DNA of 64,000 nt, from positions 103,720-167,719 of the forward strand of contig CAJNOJ010000195.1 of assembly GCA_905250025.1 (NCBI GenBank), written 5' to 3'. Both the position numbers and the translations under genes were made by a program. Below, in pieces: positions 1 to 12,094 of this stretch; the first letter of the stretch is position 1, and each line of letters starts with the position of its first letter. Origin of the DNA: Adineta ricciae (lineage: Eukaryota; Rotifera; Eurotatoria; Adinetida; Adinetidae). A model generated the notes under the pieces. The model searched no databases, was not told the DNA's origin, and saw only the letters and a program-made list of their open reading frames with translations.

Positions 1-578
1 GAACACTTTCCTAAATGATATTTCAAATTACTTGTTGAACCTTTTGCAGGTTGTGCAATGATAACAACTTTCGGTGATGATGGAACAGATATTTGTTTCA
101 ACGATGTTGTCGTTCCATTGGCATTCGAAACTATCTGATGTAGAGCAAAATAAAGCGGCACAACTTCACCCCATCTTAATGGTGTACTCAGTCCACCAAA
201 TGATAGCATTCCTTCAACTTTTACCATGTGTTGTTTTAAATAAGAAAATAGATGTTGAGATGCTTCACCATCAAGATGAACATTAACACTGAAGTCATTC
301 CACTGATCATTCCATTCAGCATTGCCACTAGCCGTACAGGATGAAGTACCTGGTTGGTAAATATTCAAACTTTGGTGAAGATTAATTCCATGCGGGGTTA
401 AAAGAATGATTAGATCTGGATTTAATTGTGCTATCTTTTCACTGATTCGAGTGCAAGCTCTATGAAGATCATCGGCGCCATGTGGAAGATCTTCTCGATT
501 AGGATCTAAAGTCATGGTACCATGAGGAAGATAAGCAATTCCGACTAAGCCATGATCAGTGTTCACTAAGTTTTCCAT
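1..578 (-). CDS. LigB-type (class III extradiol dioxygenase-like) protein, 3' part cut by window edge
   Basis: The reverse strand is open from an ATG at 578 to the left edge (about 192 codons) without a visible intron. Near the N-terminus it has GIAYLPHGTM, then a helix-like stretch, then PDLIILLTPHG. Two histidines before glycine at the ends of beta strands are typical of the LigB / extradiol ring-cleavage fold, which also includes MEMO-like proteins. In that family the histidines bind non-haem iron that opens catechol-type rings, although some members have lost catalysis. The downstream part (WNDFSVNV, FGGLSTPLRWGEVVPLYF) also fits this fold. The C-terminal end lies outside the window. The start is the first ATG in the open frame, but an upstream exon cannot be excluded. 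Family assignment is moderately sure. The substrate is unknown. The bacterial look suggests possible horizontal origin (inference). Confidence 0.6.
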   Translation of the reverse strand, partial: MENLVNTDHGLVGIAYLPHGTMTLDPNREDLPHGADDLHRACTRISEKIAQLNPDLIILLTPHGINLHQSLNIYQPGTSSCTASGNAEWNDQWNDFSVNVHLDGEASQHLFSYLKQHMVKVEGMLSFGGLSTPLRWGEVVPLYFALHQIVSNANGTTTSLKQISVPSSPKVVIIAQPAKGSTSNLKYHLGKC

Positions 579-1313
579 GTTGTCAAATATTCGAAAGTAG
601 AAAAAAAAAGTTTTGATTTTGCGTTTCAATTTGATTCGTGTAAACACATCACCGATGATTTTTCTCGTTCTTTACAACATCGATAGAAAGGTGACAAACA
701 GATGTCATACACTGATATATTCCTTCGCAAAACACAGAGCATTCGAACAAGCGAATAGCTTCAACCAAAGTTTTGTTTCGTAAACAGTTAAATATATATA
801 CTTCTCAGTTATAACCAATTAATTCCGATCGTTTGACTTCTCTGATACATTACTGATTTTCTGGCACTTCATGTGATACATTTGGTTCATGTGTTCACAT
901 CGATTATTTTGTGTGAAATTTTCATCTTAATCGAACCTCAATATGAGAAAGAAAAGAAACAAGACGAATTCATTCAATTGCGTGATTTCAAGCTACGTAG
1001 TTCTTTCAGTCACACGTCCGTTTTTGGTAAAAAGCCAATAACGTATTTCCCTATATCGGCAACTATTGTAGATATCTCAACGGCGGACACAAAAAGCAGG
1101 AAACTACCGACATAACCTCGTATGCTCACTGTATATATTTGGAAAACTATTCAAAACTTGATTTGAAATGCATTGTTATGATCACAGATTTTGATTTGAT
1201 AAAATAACGTCTCATATTTGTTCGCAGCTTATTCATATGGACAAGACACAAATATTGACTTCATTAGTCGTTAGCAAAACTGCGTGCCACCTTTTGCTTT
1301 CTTCTCTTTTCAG
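579..1313. other. Intergenic region, no gene recognised
   Basis: This lies between the reverse-strand dioxygenase-like gene and the forward INCENP-like gene, so it should hold both 5' regions. An 80-codon open stretch at 873-1115 starts only from GTG and has no recognisable similarity. A TATA-like ATATATAT run lies near 791-800. A possible splice acceptor (ttttcag) ends at 1313. Confidence 0.4.
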
Positions 1314-2529
1314 ATAGAAGAATGTTATATGCAAATGAACGCTGATATAGGGAACTATACAATTAAAGTTTCTCTCATTAGCCAATTCTTTCGTTTAGTT
1401 TTCCGTATGGGTATGCTTGATGACGTACGAACTACTCTACTTTTTATTAAAATATTTATAAATTGTTCTATTTAGAAAAGGGATCGTGCACTTAAAATCG
1501 TCAAACTTATGCTCCAAATTAACCGGTCAACAAGTGTATCAAATGATTCATCACGTACCGGTTCATCATTTAATGAGATGCTATCAACATATTCAATAAC
1601 AAAACTTGTTTCAAGGAATGACTCATCTTCTCGAATGCGTCATTCGATCAATTACGGTATCTCTTGTTGAGATTTTCCGAGAAAATAACATTCACTAAAC
1701 GGCTATGTCTGATTTGTTTTCAATAATGTGTACGTTGGATAGTTAAAAGTTCAAAAAATTTCACAGTATGAAGTATTTCTTTGATCTGAACGTATCAATC
1801 TCAATTGATTTCTGCGCTAATTTCATTTCAGACAGAATTTTCTTGATTAAACATATCCAACAAGAGTTTGATGTTAATTGATCCATTCTGAATAAATAGA
1901 GTTCGTATCAATGGTTCGATATGCGATTGTTCATCATGTCAAATTCGGTATGTCATCTGATAATTTCGGCATAGTTTTCAAACTTTTGCTTTTCAGCACA
2001 TACTTCCAACTCCAGTTGATAACCAAAAATCTTCTATAAAATCTTTTCTTTCTCGATATTTTTCGAAGAAATCTTCTTCGATTGTTGAATCTTGCCGAAA
2101 GCCAATACGTCGATCACGAAAAAAGTAAATTGTCATGTATATTTGAACTTATTTTTGAACCGAATTATTTATGAATCAGATCAGACTTTATCGGAGAGAT
2201 TAATCCCTCTAAAAAATCCCATTCACTACATAAGAAAACTCATAATTATGACATGACAATTTTACATGAAGATGAATTGAACAATACCCAATTGGCTACA
2301 ATTCGTCGTCGAAAAAAGACCATTCCTAATTGGGCGAAACGTATGATTCATCTATTCTGTAGTTGAAATCTCGGATAATTTCGCTATTTCAGAAGATCAA
2401 CTTCAATTAGCAATTATCAATCAAGTCTATTTTCAGGAGCAAAATCCGGAAGAAATCTTCGGCAGCTTTCGACTAGATGAAGCGTTCGATATGATTAATT
2501 CATTGCTTGTTTCACGTCGTATTTTATAA
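1314..2529 (+). CDS. INCENP: INCENP-like chromosomal passenger protein (5' end unresolved)
   Basis: The last two exons are clear: about 2180-2340 and 2393-2529. Together they encode a basic stretch (TIRRRKKT) followed by IPNWAKQDQLQLAIINQVYF and then NPEEIFGSF. This matches the C-terminal IN-box of INCENP, the scaffold of the chromosomal passenger complex that binds and activates Aurora B. Exon 1997-2113 (basic, Ser-rich) joins them in phase. Exons near 1476-1656 and 1900-1947 look coding, but their phases do not join cleanly, so the N-terminal survivin/borealin-binding part is not established. The protein ends in SRRIL at 2529, just where INCENPs normally carry the Thr-Ser-Ser motif phosphorylated by Aurora B. 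AATAAA at 2535-2540 follows the stop. IN-box identity is fairly sure and the gene model is partial. Confidence 0.6.
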
Positions 2530-2986
2530 TTTCAAATAAAAAGTTTCATTTTTGATACGATTCAGTTCGATTTTATCGATAAACGATTGTTTGAGCTTTG
2601 TCTTTAGAAGAAATCTAGCTAATGATTTTTTGTTAATCAGAGTAAGGGATTATTTATTGACGAAGCACGTACATATTTCGTTCACCTTTTATTATCGTCA
2701 TTGATAGAGAGATGAAGAGAGAGAGAGAGAGAAAATAGCTTAGTGGACGAAGGGGGGAGGAACACTAATAATCTATCTTTTCGATCATCCTAGAGAAAGA
2801 GAGAGAGAAAAGAGAAGAGATGATAAAAGTAAAAGCATAAAAGAAGATGACTACTGTCATAATGCGTCCTTCTTCTTTTCTATGAGAATCATACATACAT
2901 ATATCAATCTGACATAGAACAAGAATCGATTCTTATCATTGATCTTTTTCGAATATTGAACAAAAAAGTCTTCCCAATTCAACAAG
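2530..2986. other. Intergenic region with GA-rich tract
   Basis: No coding frame is seen. A purine-rich GA microsatellite lies near 2707-2733, with similar GA runs to about 2820. The stretch contains the INCENP-like 3' end and the promoter of the WSC/EGF gene. Confidence 0.4.
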
Positions 2987-5900
2987 ATGATCAAAGTTGT
3001 TCTTCCATTATTTCTTCTGTTTGAAGGTAAGATTTTTGTTTTAGCGAAACTTTCGAATGTTCAGCCCATAAATATTCATTTTCTGATACTGCTGAGTAAA
3101 CATCGTTTGATGTTGAGTTCGCTCATTAGAACATAAATTGAGGAAAAAACAAGAAGCGAAATCTGTTTGTTCCTAATCTCTTCTTAACTTATCTCGAACC
3201 TTTTGATGGTGAATACAACGGAAGTGTGACAATCTATTGATAAATATTTTTATTTATTTTCTCCGCCTTTTCTACTTGATTCATATCAACTAAACGATAA
3301 TGAATATTAAATACCAATATCAATTGATAATTAATTGTCGAACAAAATCACATACATGTATAGGCGTGGTCCCGACGTATTAAAATTTCGTTTTCTTGTC
3401 TCTTTTTTTTGTTGTACATGTTTTGTTTGTACTTGCTTAACACGCACAGTATCTTAGTCAGTGCGGGTAACCTTTGCATGAGCAGGGACCAAGAAGAAAG
3501 AGGATGACGTTTACTGAATCACATACATACAATTGTGCATGTTTCATCGTTGTCATGATCCGCATATATATGTATATGAATGAAGAGAAAAAAAGCTCGA
3601 AAAGAGAATCCGACACTTGCATAAAAGAGGAGTAGTGTAACTTCAATGAACTTTACCTATGAATTATAGAATAAGAGACAAAAGTAGATGATGTAATTTC
3701 TGTGTAGATTGAACTCGAAAATGTGTGTATGTAGAAAATGATGAAAATCAATTTGAATTTTTTTCAGGAATATTAACTGTTCGTTCCAAAGAATCAATGG
3801 CACGTTATATAGGTTGTTTTAAAGATAGTCGTCATCAACGAATGCTGAATGGTCTTAGTAAACCATTGACATCATCATCGATGACGGTTGCTCTGTGTAC
3901 GAATTATTGTACAGAACACGAGTTCAGTTTTGCCGGACTTCAGTTTAGGTACGAAATATTAATCTTGATAAAGTCAAAGGCGAACAAACGATTGGTGAAT
4001 TTAGATCAGAATGCTATTGTGGAAATAGTTTACCGAAGAAAATGAAAAGAGAACATGAAGATGACGATATTGCCAATTGTTGTTCATGGACATGTGCTGG
4101 ACAACTTAATGAAACATGTGGCGGATATCTTTGCAATTCAGTTTATGCTCTAAATAGCACAGAACGAAAGATTTCGAGTATGATGAACATGGCGAACAGA
4201 TTGAATATCAGAAAAAGAGCTTTCGTATTTTCTAGGTAATGTGAGTAACGCGAGTTTATCAAAGGCAACATTCGCTTGTCGAAGTAATCCATGCGAATTC
4301 GGTGGAACTTGTCGTGAAAATTCATTATCATCGATGAATGCTTCTTATCAATGTTTATGTCCATCAGGTCGAATTGGGATCAATTGTGAACATAGTGAGT
4401 CGGAGAGAAGACCTGTTCAATCCTATTTATCTTAATTGAAATTTAGTCGATCCATGTCTTCTACCGGATGTTTGTCCACGTGGTAGTTGTATTTCATTTC
4501 CTGAGAACGGTTCGTTTGCTTGTCAATGTCGTTCGGACACATGTTTAACACCGAAAGCTGTATGTGATGCATCAAAACTGACTACATTGACATGTAAATG
4601 TCCTCCGAATCAATATGGCGAACAATGCGAACTAATGTGTCCATGTCAGCACGGCGGTCGCTGTATGATTCAAGCAGATAATTCCACAGCATTATGCCAT
4701 TGTGACGAATCACGGTTCTATGGTGATTTCTGTGAACATATATCACCATGTGCGTCTCAACCGTGCTACATGGGCGGAACTTGTATACGAAATGGAACGA
4801 GATTTGTATGTAAATGTCCACCGAATCGAATCGGTAGTCAATGCGACCATTATGATCCGTGCCAAATACAACCATGCATCGGGTATGAAAAACTTTGCCC
4901 AATGAAGATGAGCATGAAAAATTGTTCTTCGTTTGTAGAAATAGTACTTGTTATCGTATCAATGATTATGCATATAAATGTGTATGTGATCAAGTTCATA
5001 CAGGAAAAAACTGTCAAGGTTCGTTAAAATTCTCAAATAGAATTCCGAGAAGTCAGGTTTTTCTTTGTAGATATCGTTCCAACAATAAATCGTTACGGCT
5101 CGTTTCATAGTGCTTGTGTTCGTGCAACGGATTGTGACACTTCACTTGGTCTAGTTTGTTTTCCTGAACGACGTTGCGCTTGCATGGATGGTTATACATG
5201 GACAATTGATAAAGAAAAATTACCTCCAACAGGACGATGTGAAGTCATTAATTCCTGTTTGCAATCACCATGCCTCAACCAAGGTCGATGTGAGCAACGT
5301 AATGGGACCAATGATTATATTTGTCAATGTCGAGCAGGTTTTGCTGGCAAACACTGTCAAGTTCAATCGCGTGATCGTTCCAATCAATGTTATTCAGGAT
5401 ACTGTTTAAATGGTGGATCTTGTTATGTTAACCATAATGGACAAATGGAATGTCGCTGTCCACCTGGTTATATGGGTCGAAATTGTGATATAACCATAGG
5501 TCCATGTTATTCTAATCCATGTCCACATCCTGAATCGGTTTGTTTAAGCGTTCAAGATGGTTTTGTTTGTTTGTGCAACGACAATCAACTATTGGAACCT
5601 TATTGCAACGTTTCAAAATATTGCCCGGGCTCAATTTGTAACGGTCGAGGAATATGTTACAATACATTAGATGATAATTCATATTGCCGTTGTCTGGAAC
5701 CATATACCGGTACACGTTGTACATTAATTGATACATGTTCAACTGAACAAAAATGCCATTCATCAGCAACATGCATTCCTATGGAATCCGGAAGTTATTG
5801 TGCATGTCCACCAGATCGAACAGGACCAACTTGCCATGAAGGTAAGAGTAGAGAATGACCAACCAGTTTTGTTTCGCATGTTTATCGCATACCTATGTAT

Positions 5901-7216
5901 GTCTAGAATATTGGCTTGACCCTTGTTTAAGCAGTAAAGCAACTTGTTTTCATCATGGAACATGCACGTCATCTCCTGCTATGTCTTCTTCATCTTCTTC
6001 TTCTCAATCGTATAAATGTGTTTGTACAGAAGCGTATACAGGTCCACGTTGTGAAATCGCTTTGCCATGTCCGCCACAACGTTGTCTTCATAATGGGACA
6101 TGCGAAAGAAATGCTCAGTTTGGTTATTTTGAATGTTCATGCACGTCTAATTATTTGGGATCGAGTTGTGAACGAGGTTTTCGAATCAAAACAACGATCA
6201 AATCATAAAATAATCCGTTCATTAATTTTTTTTAGCATTGCAAGTCACTACTCTTCCAAGTCCGTGTTCAATTCTACCTTGTTTTAACGGCGGCACATGT
6301 TCGGAGACATCCACCGGCGGTTTTCTTTGTGTTTGCGCACGGTATTTTACTGGAGCACGTTGTGAGGATATCATTTCTGAACCAACCACCACCACGACCA
6401 GCACGATACAGATGATAATCACAACTACAATAGAACAAGTCACTCGAGCAGTTGATGTGTGTAAAGAGAATCCATGTTTAAATGCTGGAAGTTGCACACC
6501 GAATGGTGTTGGTGGATTCTTATGCAATTGCTTGAAAGGATTCGCTGGTAATCGGTGTGAAGCTCGAAGTAAAGAAGATTCGATGACATTATTTTCGAAA
6601 ATTTCGGTTGATTTCATTTAGGTGATATCGCACCTTTGCAAAGTCAAGCATTTTCACTAATTAATGTATGACTCTGATTTGCATTTCTGTTTTGAAAAGT
6701 GTTATTTTCTTGTTTAGCTTGCTTGGATTATTCCAATTGGTTTGCTTCTTCTCGTGGTTATCACTATGTTGATCGGATTTATTTGTTGCCGAGATTCTTC
6801 ACATCATCGGTAAGATTGATTGGATTTTTGTTTATCAAGGCTTTCTTCATTTGATTTCATTCGTTCTCAATCTCTTTTCATAGAGATGAAAAATCCGAAA
6901 TTAGGATTTTAAAAACCAGTCTCTAGAGGTATTATTTATCAACTAACCTATCTCTGTTTTTTGTTTACATCGGATGATGAAACTTTTGATGAAGTAAAAA
7001 ACTAAAACACATAATCGGGTTGCTCTGGGCTATTTCAATGATTGTTGTTCACAAATTTCATCTGAAAAATTTCGTTAAATTCTATTTAGAAAAGAAGAAC
7101 CTGTTTATATGTTCGATCATGCGCCTTATCCAACAACGGGCATCACTGGACATGCAAAATATCGTGAATATTCCAATCCGGGCTTTGTTATTCCGTCGAA
7201 TATGCCTCGAGAATAA
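2987..7216 (+). CDS. WSC-domain plus multi-EGF single-pass membrane protein
   Basis: Exon 1 (2987 to about 3026) encodes a signal peptide core, MIKVVLPLFLLFE, and is followed by a roughly 740-nt intron. Exons from 3768 and 4009 encode a WSC domain: YIGCFKDS, then spaced cysteines, ECYCG, and CGGYLCNSVYAL, a predicted carbohydrate-binding module. From about 4270 to 6620 there are a dozen or so EGF-like modules with the six-cysteine pattern, for example NPCEFGGTC...CLCPSGRIGINC, interrupted by short introns. A threonine-rich stretch at about 6378-6440 resembles an O-glycosylated stalk. Exon 6719-6811 encodes the membrane helix (LAWIIPIGLLLLVVITMLIG) and CCRDSSHH. The last exon gives a short cytoplasmic tail with tyrosines (EEPVYMFD, KYREYSNPGF). 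It is probably a cell-surface adhesion or recognition protein. No named orthologue is recognised. Confidence 0.8.
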
Positions 7217-8157
7217 AGATTTCTGTTTATTTCTTCTTCTTTTTTTCTCTGTCTAATCTTGTTCATTTCTTCATTTGTTGTAAACATTAACTTATGCCAG
7301 TTCTAATGCATTCTTTACTTGATGGAATTTGTTTTTCTTTTGGAAATCGTTTTTTTTTAAATAATAAAAATAACAGACAGACAGTATTCAGCACACGAAG
7401 AAGAATAGTGTCGAGGATATGCATGGATCTTTTTCTGTTCGAGCGAAACAACGTGACGGGGAATTGATTATGCGCTTCACTGGCAAAGAAAAATCTACTA
7501 ATGAGAACTCGCACCGAGAGAAAAACCGTTTCTTTTTCATCTAACTGAGTTTCATGATTATCTTTAATTGAAAAACATCCATAGACAAACTACGTAATAA
7601 GAAATAGAGTGAATGCACAGTAATGATGTATGGTTTCATTACTCAGATTTTTAAGCAATACACATTGCCATTCCGAGTCTTCTGTTTTTGACTAATTTAT
7701 ACGATTTCCATGACTAAGGATGGTACATCTCGCTCCTAGGTAAGGTCGTGACTGATAAGAACATCATCGTTTTTCCCTTGCGTGAATTTGTGATACCTAG
7801 CGGAAGAAATGCATTCTTACGATTTATTTGTTAGTTCAATTTGTTCTCCTGACAACAAAAAAGAAAAAGAAGAAAAATAAATATTGATCGATTGTTTGTT
7901 GCACTTCACAAACTTGAAAAGACGAAAACGAGGCTCGGTAGGGTTTGGTGAGACGTATATACAGAAAAAAAAAGAATCGATATCGCGTGAAAGTTAAATG
8001 AGATTTCTTTTCATAAGTTAAAAATAGCGAATAAAAGAGATAAATTGAGAAAAATAACGAGATTTATCATGACAAAACTTTGACAACAACGAAATAGGTG
8101 GACTGTTCACAAACAATAACAACGGATTTCACTTTTGGCGTGTTAAGTACTTGAATC
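7217..8157. other. Convergent 3' intergenic region
   Basis: This is the space between the 3' ends of the WSC/EGF gene (+) and the Lifeguard-like gene (-). An AATAAA signal is present at about 7360-7370. No convincing frame or repeat was seen. Confidence 0.4.
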
Positions 8158-10393
8158 TTATTCGCGTTTACCCACTAACATGAGAATATACATGAAAATA
8201 TAAACGACGTCAAGATAGAGCATAATTGATGCAAATACGTAGTCTTCAGCACTGATTTCATGACGTTTTCCACCTGAAATTCATTTGATTAACAAATATT
8301 TTCGAGAAAGTTCTTCACTTACCGACGATTAATTGTGTATCAACAGCCAAGAACTAATGAAAATAGAGAATTCCATTGAAATATAAAGAGTTCAGATGCA
8401 CTTACGATTGAAAATGCCACTGCGCCAAGTCCAGCGTAAACTGTGTACAAAATCTACAAATACTTGATAAGATATCCTTATTTTCAAACATTGATCACCA
8501 ACCTTCGAATAAGTAAAGATACAGGCAATCCCAAAACCCATCAATGCTAATGAAATAGCAAACAGAACGCCGAAACAAGAAGTAAAGTCAAATTTCGTTT
8601 GTAATGAAAACAATGTTACACCCAGACAAACAAAACTCGTTATTCCCACCGCAATAAATACCGATTGAATATCATAATATGCCGATATCATACCCATCTA
8701 AATCGAAAACAGTCAATCATTCATAGAAAATTATCGAAAAATCCTCTTTACCATGTAGGCCATTGATAAAGTCTATGAAAAAACGAAAAGAGTATATAGT
8801 TAGTGGAGCAAAAATCATTTAAAAAACTCATTACTAGAAGACCGAGTAGGATAAGATTGACTGGAAATCGACGTCCAACATTTTTACAGCATGCTAAGGC
8901 TAAATAAGTAACGAGAAAAACGCCATACGACGACCAATAAGCCCATTGACCACCAGGAGATTGAACATATTTACGAACTGCCGGTCTATCAAAGATACAA
9001 ACAACTATTAAAATCTCGAGCTTGATATAACCGAATCAACGTCGCACAAGTCCGTTGATGAAGATAAAAGGTGCAATTATTCTTCTGATTAATTAAAAAG
9101 AACAAGCTGGCCTGAAAACTTTCGAGTAACGCCTAAGGATGACACTATATCTTTACTTTACCAAGCAAAGTAACAAAAATGGAGTGAAATATTTTATATT
9201 TTATTACATTAGCAACACGTATAGATCATTCCACAACTTATCAGAGTTTATTGAATGTCATTCGGGAATCTTTTATCTCAGCTTAACCTCCAAATGCTGC
9301 CTCTAGTGATGATTTTGTCAAAGCTGAGTACCGGTTAGTTCTATTTATATAAACATCTCAGAAATATATCAGGCTCAACTAGCAGCTTGTGACTAATAGT
9401 TAAACATTTAAATATTTTATACACGTACGTAAATTGAAAGATAGCAACGATACCGAATGTCACCAGTAATTGAAGCATAAGGATAGCATAAACCTATAAA
9501 CATATTTGATTGACTGAAAATTTCACTTTGATCGTTCATTCAAACCTTTCGAACGAACGCACGACGAATTTCTTTATTTCCAAATCCATTGAAGTTTCCC
9601 CATGCTGCGATTTGTTCGTCATCTATTCAATCGAAATGAAATATATTTGCTTTCGATGAACTTGCCATCTGAACTCGAATTGCACAGTTTGTTTTTTTAA
9701 TTGAACGAGATACGCGTAGAATTTCCTAACTTATTCATTTCACGTAATTATTTTGCACCCAGATGAACAAACAAATAAATATATATATCATGTTTTTTTC
9801 CATGAAAATATTTGTTTGTTCATTTCCTGGAAAACTTCAACTCTCGAGATGTTCGTCAGAAAAGAAGAGAAGCGATCAATTAAACAAAACACAAAGTTTC
9901 TTCGCAGATGACTCGAAAGACCAATAAGAGAACAAAGAAAACTAACTTTTAGGAAATTCATCCTGTGATTCAACAGGTGGAGGAGGTTGTAAGGACACTT
10001 GGTTCTGTTCATATCCAGCAGCAATATTTGGATCAACATAAGGAGGCGTTTGTTTGGCAGCTAAAAATATATTAAAGAAAAAACAGTGCATGCATATTCT
10101 TCGATCAACAATGAGTAGATATGTGAATATTAGCATAAGTAATGACGTCGTTACAAGAAGAAAAAACAATGTTCTAGACTATGAAGTCAACGAAAACTGT
10201 GATAAATACCAAATGGTGGTGGTGCGTATGAAGAATATTCATTCGATGGGGCTGGATATTGTCTTAAAGATTCGTTTGGTTGTGATGGATATGGATTGAA
10301 AGTGGCAGGTTGTTGAGCGGGATATGATCCATAGGGACCTTGTGGTGGTACTGTTGATGAAGATGAATTATATGGGTTCGAGTATTGATTCAT
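8158..10393 (-). CDS. Lifeguard / TMBIM (Bax inhibitor-1 family) protein, GRINA-like
   Basis: The ATG is at 10393 and the stop at 8158, with about ten exons. The N-terminal part is rich in Pro, Gln, Tyr and Ser (PPQGPYGSYPAQQP, VSLQPPPPVES), as in the cytosolic tails of GRINA/Lifeguard proteins. Then comes FGNKEIRRAFVRK, followed by seven predicted membrane segments across exons at about 9426-9497, 8834-8990, 8751-8773, 8502-8697, 8405-8452 and 8320-8352. The final exon has GGKRHEISAEDYVFASIMLY and LDVVYIFMYILMLVG, and the DTQLIVGGK...ISAEDYVFAS signature with its acidic residues is typical of the family. These proteins sit in Golgi/ER membranes and moderate calcium leak and cell death. A roughly 430-nt intron (about 8991-9425) holds nothing recognised. 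A splice acceptor lies 7 nt upstream of the ATG. Confidence 0.9.
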
Positions 10394-11507
10394 GATTTAA
10401 CTGAAAGAAAAGATGAGAAAAGTCCAGTTTTGATAAGTTGGTTACTTACAGAGTAAAACTAGAACAAATGACAAAACAATTTCTTTTTAAAATGTGAGCT
10501 GTTACGAAGAGAATCTACAAGTAATATATATAAATATATAGTTTTTCAAAGTAGGAAGCGTATGACGCAGATAAAATGACTTTCTAGTAGTTTTCTGCGT
10601 CACCATTGTTCCATCAATGTTATTTCACTTGTTCAGCCAACCAATACATAACTATACTTTTAATATTATGAAAGTTTCTTTTCTATCTGCGTTTCTTTTT
10701 CTTCAACTGACGATTTACTTTTTAACTATACAGGTGTTCTACACAAATGTCATATACCCCAGTCATTTTTACCTATTTCTCTCTGTTTCCCACGTTCTTT
10801 GACTGAAAAAATTAACTTTGACGAGGAAGTAACAGAAAAATATAGGAACAGAAAGAGAAAAACATAGTCTATGATAATTTTTGCTCATGTCTGGTCGCGA
10901 TTAATCCAGAACAAAAAATTGCTTTATCATTTAACTACGCATAATTAGTATCAACAATGAACCCTCGAGATTAACTAATTTGCCTTTTGACTTTTTAAAA
11001 ATACATCATCCATTGCGTTTTAATCATATTTGAACCGAACTAGTATATAAATTTTTGAACGTCTCTGCTCCACATGGATAGCGCCTAGGATCTGTTCAGG
11101 TGTATAAGCCGCATTGGAATAGTTCTCCGCAATTTAACATTGATGTAGGCTCAGTCTGCGTTATTTCATTACAAAATTACCGATATCTGTTTCTGCTCAT
11201 CAATTAGTTAAATGAGTATGTGTCACTACTTACCTTTGCAGGAATGAGTAATACTGCTGATTACTATCGTTGTTGTGTGAAAATGAAATAAATACACCTG
11301 AAAATTCGAATGAAGTAGGTGGAAGAATTATTCGTTGGTATTTATTTTAAAGTGACATCTATACGTATTGATCGATTGGATGCGTGTCTTAGAGGTTTCT
11401 GACGTCAACAAAATCTTCTGATGGTTGTTTAACAAAGAGGTTTTTGTTTTTGCTACAACTTGTATTTTTTGTCTTAAGATTACGGGAAAAGTTCTCTAGC
11501 ATAAATC
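10394..11507. other. Divergent intergenic region
   Basis: This is a 1.1-kb spacer between the Lifeguard-like gene (-) and UQCRH (+), so it probably holds promoters for both. AT-rich TATA-like runs are at about 10526-10543. A donor-like and acceptor-like pair just upstream of the Lifeguard start suggests a 5' UTR intron. No coding evidence is seen. Confidence 0.4.
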
Positions 11508-11889
11508 ATGGGCATTGGTGGACATAAGTATCATTTCAATGAAGCTCACATTGAAAAAGAAATGAAAGGCATCGGTGACACGGTAAATGAAGAATTCGGC
11601 AAGAAAAACAAATAAACTGGTTTCCGTTTGTTTTTTCTCAGGACCCACTGACAAAATTGAAAGAAGTTTGCGGTAATGAACCAGCATGCGACCACTACAA
11701 ACAACGCTTACAACAATGTACTGATAGAGTGAATAGTAAACCATGGACTAAGGAAACATGCAATGAAGAATTGTTAGATTTTCTTCACTGTGTCGATGAA
11801 TGCGTATGTTGTTAAACCGCGAAATTGCCTTCATTGATTGGTTTTCTCTATTTTAGTGGTCACCACACATTTTCAAATATTTGAAATAA
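11508..11889 (+). CDS. UQCRH: Cytochrome bc1 complex hinge subunit (QCR6/UQCRH)
   Basis: Three exons (11508-11582, 11642-11803, 11857-11889) give 89 residues. The conserved part begins with DPLTKLKEVCG and continues with ACDHYKQRLQQC, TKETCNEELLDFLHC and a C-terminal HIFKYLK. This matches the UQCRH family, including the cysteine pairs that form the disulfide-linked helical hairpin. The protein sits on the intermembrane-space side of complex III near cytochrome c1 and assists cytochrome c docking. The N-terminal 25 residues (MGIGGHKYHF...) lack the run of glutamates found in vertebrate hinge proteins. A splice acceptor ends 8 nt before the ATG. It is the first of four closely spaced same-strand genes. 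Confidence 0.9.
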
Positions 11890-12094
11890 TCATTATATTA
11901 GAGACATTCAGCGAAATTTTAGTCTTAGGTTTTTCTCTCCAACAGTCTGCTCCTTACTCCGATTATCCAACATTTCTTTTTTTGTATAAGAAACAAAAAA
12001 CATCAACAAAGAACATGTTCACTCAATCTTTCGATTTTTGTCTCGACCTAAGCGTGATTTGAAGTTATAGACTACTTTGTTTAGTTTATTACAG

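Noticed and set aside
873-1115. 80-codon open frame upstream of the INCENP-like gene
   Set aside because: It begins only from GTG, has no family likeness, and does not join the next exon in phase.
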